From the NCBI GenBank assembly GCA_902826945.1, contig CADEGS010000032.1, positions 1 through 18,869 on the forward strand: a DNA stretch of 18,869 nucleotides, in the 5' to 3' direction. This DNA comes from an uncultured bacterium (GTDB lineage: Bacteria; Planctomycetota; UBA1135; GCA-002686595). The notes under the pieces are model-generated. The model saw nothing but the letters and a program-made list of their open reading frames with translations. It ran no database searches and was not told the origin of the DNA. A program made the position numbers and the translations under genes. Below are positions 15,936-18,869 of the stretch, piece by piece (the first letter of the stretch is position 1; every line of letters begins with the position of its first letter).

Positions 15936-17956
15936 GCCCGATCGCCCCCTTCGCCCTGCTGCTCCTCGCGCCCGCCCTCCCGCTCCCGCAGGAGACCGCC
16001 GCCGCGCCGCGCGACGAGCGCTACCGCTCCTACCAGGCGCACGTCGCGGCGGCGGAGATGGCGCTGCGGCTCGGCGACGCCGGCGAGGCGCGGCGCTGGC
16101 TCGCCGACGCGCCCGAGGCGCTGCGCGGCTGGGAGTGGCGCCGCCTCGGCGCCGCCGCCGACCGCAGCCTGCGCGCGCTCGAGGCGCACGAGCAGGGCGT
16201 GTGGTGCGTGGCGCACGCGCCCGACGGCGCGCACCTCGCCACCGGCGGCGCCGACGGCCGCGTGCGGATCTGGGACGCGCACACGCACGCGTTCGTGCGC
16301 TCGCTCGACGCCCACGGGCGCGGCGTGTACGCGCTGGACTGGAGCCCCGACGGCACGCTGCTCGCCACCAGCGGCGGCGACGCGCTGGCGCGCGTGTGGG
16401 ACGCAGCCAGCGGCGCCGAGGTGGCGACCTTCCGCGAGCACACCTACCCCGTGGGCTGCGTGCGCTTCGCGCCGGACGGGCGCACGCTCGCGAGCTGCTC
16501 CTACGAGCGCCCTGTCGGCGGCGAGGTGCGCGTGTGGTCGCTCGCGGACGCCGGACTGCTCGTGCGCTTCCAGCACGGCTACGCGCCGATCACGTGCGTC
16601 GCGTGGAGCGCGGACGGGAGCCGCGTGCTCGCGGGCTCCTGGGACCAGAGCTTCAAGTCCTGGAGCCTGGCCGAGCCCGAGGCCGAGCCGATCGTCACGC
16701 GCCTCGGCGACGAGGAGCGCTACCACGCGGCGGAGGGCATGGCGCTCTCCCCCGACGGCCGCCTGGCCGCCGTGGCGACGAAGGACGAGCGCGTGCACCT
16801 CGTCGACGCCGCGACCGGCGCCCTGGTCGGCGAGCTCGCCGGCCACGAGAAGACGGTCGAGTGCGCGGCGTTCTCGCCCGACGGGCGGCTGCTCGCCAGC
16901 GGCTCGGTGGACCGCAGCGTGCGCCTCTGGGACGTCGCGACGCGCGCCGAGCTGGCGCGGTTGGTCGGGCACGCGTCCACCGTGCGCGGCGTGTCCTTCG
17001 CGCCCGATGGCGCGAAGCTCGTGAGCGCTTCCTACGACGGGACGCTGCGCGAGTGGGACGTCGCCGCGCTGCTCGCGCGACCCGAGCGCCTGGCCCTGGG
17101 CGATTCCGTCTACGGCGCCGCGATCAGCCCCGACGGCGCGCGCGTCGCCGCGGCGCTCGCCGACGGCCGCCTGGTGCTGCTCGCGAGCGACGAGGGGCGC
17201 GTCGAGCGCTCGCTCGGCGGCGAGGGGGGCTGGCTGGCGGCGGTGGACTTCTCGCCCGACGGCTCGCTCGTCTTCGCTGCGGGCGAGGCCGCGCCGCGCG
17301 TGTGGCGCGTGGCGACCGGCGAGCTGGTCGCCGCGTGCGAGGGGCAGAAGGGCTGCGACGACGGCGCCTTCGCGCCCGACGGCCGGCGCTTCGCGACCGG
17401 CGCGCGCGACCGCACCGCGATCGTGTGGGACGCGGCGAGCGGCGCGCCGCTCGCCTCGTACGCGCACCCGCGCGAGGTGGGCAGCCTGGCCTTCGCTCCC
17501 GACGGCACGCTCGCGACCGGCTGCCGCGACGGGCGCGTGCGCCTGTTCGCGCCGGGAGCCGCGGAGCCGCGCGTCGAGTGGGCGGCGGGACGCGAGCCGA
17601 TCGACCGGCTGGCGTTCTCGCCCGACGGGACGCTGCTCGCCTGCGCGGGCGAGGAGGGCGTGGCGCTCTTCTCGCCCGCCGACGGGCGCCGGCTGGGCGC
17701 GCTCGCGGGCCACGACGAGCGCGTCTTCGGCCTGGCGTTCTCGCCCGACGGCACGCGCCTGGCGAGCGGCAGCGCGGACGAGACCCTGATCGTGTGGGAC
17801 GTCGCCGCGCGCGCCGCGCTGCTGCGGCTCGCGATCGGGAGCCGCGTCGCGCACCTCGCCTTCTCGCGCGACGGGACGCGCCTGCTCGTCGATCCGGCGC
17901 TGAGCGACGTGCGCGTGCTCGACGCGGTGCCCCTGCGCGAGCGGCTGCGCGAGTAG
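15932..17956 (+). CDS. Probable exported WD40 protein with 14 repeats (two seven-bladed propellers)
   Basis: A 674-residue protein. Residues 1-20 are hydrophobic (FALLLLAPALPLP) and read as a signal sequence, though without the usual basic residues. Residues 30-75 are helical and end in RGWEWRRL, a segment that precedes propellers in many Planctomycetota WD40 and kinase-WD40 proteins. From about 84 to 670 I count 14 WD repeats of about 40 residues with F-A/S-PDG cores. Examples are DGRVRIWD, DALARVWD, RSVRLWD, RTAIVWD and ETLIVWD. Repeats 4, 5, 8, 9, 11, 12 and 14 lack the terminal WD dipeptide. Fourteen repeats fit two seven-bladed propellers, a scaffold for protein-protein contacts. No enzymatic domain is attached. 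The start codon overlaps the tetR stop, so production is coupled to a transcription factor that presumably controls both. Exported versus cytoplasmic location is uncertain because the signal is weak. Confidence 0.88.
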   Translation: MSPIAPFALLLLAPALPLPQETAAAPRDERYRSYQAHVAAAEMALRLGDAGEARRWLADAPEALRGWEWRRLGAAADRSLRALEAHEQGVWCVAHAPDGAHLATGGADGRVRIWDAHTHAFVRSLDAHGRGVYALDWSPDGTLLATSGGDALARVWDAASGAEVATFREHTYPVGCVRFAPDGRTLASCSYERPVGGEVRVWSLADAGLLVRFQHGYAPITCVAWSADGSRVLAGSWDQSFKSWSLAEPEAEPIVTRLGDEERYHAAEGMALSPDGRLAAVATKDERVHLVDAATGALVGELAGHEKTVECAAFSPDGRLLASGSVDRSVRLWDVATRAELARLVGHASTVRGVSFAPDGAKLVSASYDGTLREWDVAALLARPERLALGDSVYGAAISPDGARVAAALADGRLVLLASDEGRVERSLGGEGGWLAAVDFSPDGSLVFAAGEAAPRVWRVATGELVAACEGQKGCDDGAFAPDGRRFATGARDRTAIVWDAASGAPLASYAHPREVGSLAFAPDGTLATGCRDGRVRLFAPGAAEPRVEWAAGREPIDRLAFSPDGTLLACAGEEGVALFSPADGRRLGALAGHDERVFGLAFSPDGTRLASGSADETLIVWDVAARAALLRLAIGSRVAHLAFSRDGTRLLVDPALSDVRVLDAVPLRERLRE

Positions 17957-18011
17957 CGGCGAGCGGTCGGTGCCGGACGCGTCGCCTCGGCGGTCGCGGC
18001 GGGCGGGAGCG

Positions 18012-18653
18012 TCAGGGCAGCGCGTAGGCGCGCCGCGCGCCGAGCCCGTGGCCGACCAGGTGCCCCTCGCGCTCCAGGCGCACGAAGGCGCGCCGCGCGC
18101 GCTGCTTGCCGACGTTGCAGGCGCGCGCGAAGGCCTCGACCGTGCGCGCGCCGCCGTCGCGCGCGGGGCGGCCGACCCAGGCCAGGACCTGCTTCTCGAG
18201 CGCGTCGAGTGTGCCGCGGCCGCGGCGCTGCGCGCGCAGGGCGGCGAGCGCCGCGCCGCTCGCGCGCCGGTTCGAGGAGCCCACGCGCACGACGACCTCG
18301 CGCGCGCCGTCGGCGCACACGACGGCGTGCGGCCGACGCCCCGAGAGCGGGACGGAGCAGGCGAGCACCGTGCCCTCTTCCGTGGCGAGCTCCTGCGTGC
18401 GCACCTCGAGCGGGGGCTCGAGGCCTTCGCGCGCGACGCGGCGCAGCTCGGCGGCGCTCGCGCGCGGCCGCGGCGCGCCGACCACGCGGCCGTCGTCGCC
18501 CACGCCGACCAGGAGCAGGCCGCCGCGCGTGTTGGCGAGCGCGCACAGGCTGCGCGCCAGGCGCTCGGGCCGCGGCAGGCCGCGCTTGAACTCCACGCGC
18601 GAGCCCTCGCCCGCGCGCAGCACGAGGGCCAGCTCCTCGGGCGAGAGCAGCAT
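18012..18653 (-). CDS. AlbA_2 (Schlafen-type) putative DNA-binding protein with C-terminal winged helix
   Basis: A 213-residue protein. Residues 10-130 match the AlbA_2 / Schlafen AlbA_2 domain found in many bacterial regulators and helicase-associated proteins: GEGSRVEFKRG (E21, K23), then LARSLCALANTRGGLLLVGVGDDG (32-55) and the closing VVRVGSSNRRAS (121-132). Residues 150-213 form a winged helix-turn-helix (TVEAFARACNVGKQRARRAFVRLEREGHLVG). The protein therefore looks like a nucleic-acid-binding regulator. Some Schlafen-group domains have RNase activity, but I cannot assign catalytic residues here. A TACCCT hexamer 7 bp before the ATG suggests leaderless expression. The gene is convergent with the WD40 gene (55-bp gap, no clear terminator) and divergent from a probable lipoprotein gene. 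Confidence 0.85.
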   Translation of the reverse strand: MLLSPEELALVLRAGEGSRVEFKRGLPRPERLARSLCALANTRGGLLLVGVGDDGRVVGAPRPRASAAELRRVAREGLEPPLEVRTQELATEEGTVLACSVPLSGRRPHAVVCADGAREVVVRVGSSNRRASGAALAALRAQRRGRGTLDALEKQVLAWVGRPARDGGARTVEAFARACNVGKQRARRAFVRLEREGHLVGHGLGARRAYALP

Positions 18654-18660
18654 CGCGCGC

Positions 18661-18666
18661 AGGGTA
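18661..18666 (-). promoter_or_regulatory. Candidate -10 element (TACCCT) of the AlbA_2 gene
   Basis: On the minus strand GCTACCCT is followed by 7 bp of GC and the ATG at 18653. It is the same hexamer as at 13105. No Shine-Dalgarno and no clear -35 are present. Confidence 0.4.
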
Positions 18667-18750
18667 GCCGGAGAGCCCGCGGCCGGGGGCGCGGGTCATG
18701 AGCCGTCCGCTCGATCCGCGCCGGGTCGGAGCAGGCGGCGCGCTCCCCGC

Positions 18751-18756
18751 TAGGAT
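18751..18756 (+). promoter_or_regulatory. Candidate -10 element (TAGGAT) of the lipoprotein gene
   Basis: GCTAGGAT ends exactly 9 bp before the ATG at 18766. GGGAG in the spacer could be mistaken for a Shine-Dalgarno, but if initiation occurs about 7 bp after the hexamer it would lie outside the mRNA. Confidence 0.4.
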
Positions 18757-18765
18757 GGGAGCCGA

Positions 18766-18869
18766 ATGGGGGGGCCCAGCGAGCGGCGACGAGGGACGGG
18801 CGGGCGCGCGGCGATCGCGCTCGTCCTCGTCGCGGCGCTGGCGCAGGCGGCCTGCCGGACGGCGTCGCG
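18766..18869 (+). CDS. Probable lipoprotein, N-terminal fragment (continues beyond the window)
   Basis: Only 34 codons are visible. Basic residues (RRR at 7-9, R14) are followed by a hydrophobic stretch AIALVLVAALAQAAC ending in a cysteine at residue 30. This is a signal peptide with a weak lipobox, AQAAC, in which Gln replaces the usual Leu three residues before the cysteine. Lipid anchoring is plausible but not certain, and a standard secretion signal is the alternative. The function lies in the missing part. The ATG is chosen because of the TAGGAT element 9 bp upstream. Confidence 0.55.
   Translation, partial: MGGPSERRRGTGGRAAIALVLVAALAQAACRTAS

Noticed and set aside
15866..17854. A 662-codon antisense frame opposite the WD40 gene
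   Set aside because: Its regular repeats (such as AVGREG) are the mirror of the WD40 PDG cores on the other strand, not an independent repeat protein.
15932..17956. WD40 protein as part of a kinase-WD40 or caspase-WD40 conflict system
   Set aside because: No kinase, protease or TIR domain is fused or adjacent. The gene begins directly with a hydrophobic leader and the propeller lead-in.
18012..18653. AlbA_2 gene as a Schlafen-type defence nuclease
   Set aside because: No effector or defence neighbour is present, and the winged-helix C terminus points to a regulator. Catalytic residues could not be identified.

Overview
The window is very GC-rich (roughly three quarters G+C by eye) and densely coded on both strands, with short intergenic gaps. 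It looks like a bacterial chromosome segment, most likely from Planctomycetota. The best clue is the 674-residue WD40 protein, whose helical lead-in ending in RGWEW precedes 14 propeller repeats, an arrangement common in that phylum. The large anchored protein with carboxypeptidase-regulatory-like repeats and the LPS-kinase-like protein with a DFQ motif fit the same picture. A Myxococcota-like origin cannot be excluded. I see no rRNA, tRNA, CRISPR array, transposase or prophage gene.

Layout. 1-632 (-): N-terminal part of a CLC chloride channel/antiporter, cut by the window edge. 652-1641 (+): membrane-type calcineurin-like phosphoesterase, starting only 19 bp from the clc start. 1837-5774 (+): trehalose operon, otsA followed by an unusual otsB-GH15 fusion overlapping it by 4 bp. 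5825-8344 (-): 839-residue anchored multi-Ig-like protein. 8500-9738 (+) and 9768-10919 (-): convergent surface-glycan genes, a Wzt-type ABC ATPase and a WbsX/GH99-like protein. 10920-11242: non-coding. 11243-12963 (-): two-gene unit of an archaeal-type ATPase and a small two-CxxC protein. 13120-13896 (+): LPS-kinase-like protein. 13916-15141 (-): YtrA-type GntR regulator plus membrane protein. 15252-17956 (+): TetR regulator translationally coupled to an apparently exported WD40 double propeller. 18012-18653 (-): AlbA_2 (Schlafen-type) putative DNA-binding protein. 18766-end (+): start of a probable lipoprotein.

How the genes work together. OtsA makes trehalose-6-phosphate and the OtsB half of the fusion dephosphorylates it. 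The attached GH15 half, if it is a trehalase, would split the product again, so one polypeptide would make and consume trehalose. The GntR and TetR genes diverge from a 110-bp region in which each candidate promoter overlaps its own candidate operator. They look like two separately autoregulated units facing each other.

The most notable non-coding signal is a C/A-TANNNT hexamer ending exactly 6 to 9 bp before the start codon of six genes on both strands (clc, the ABC ATPase, the kinase-like gene, gntR, the AlbA_2 gene and the lipoprotein gene). These positions have no clear Shine-Dalgarno, apart from possible chance purines. This resembles the leaderless TANNNT promoter architecture described in Deinococcus and suggests that much of this genome is transcribed without 5' leaders. 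Four other starts (phosphoesterase, ATPase, membrane protein, and weakly otsA) use ribosome-binding sites instead.
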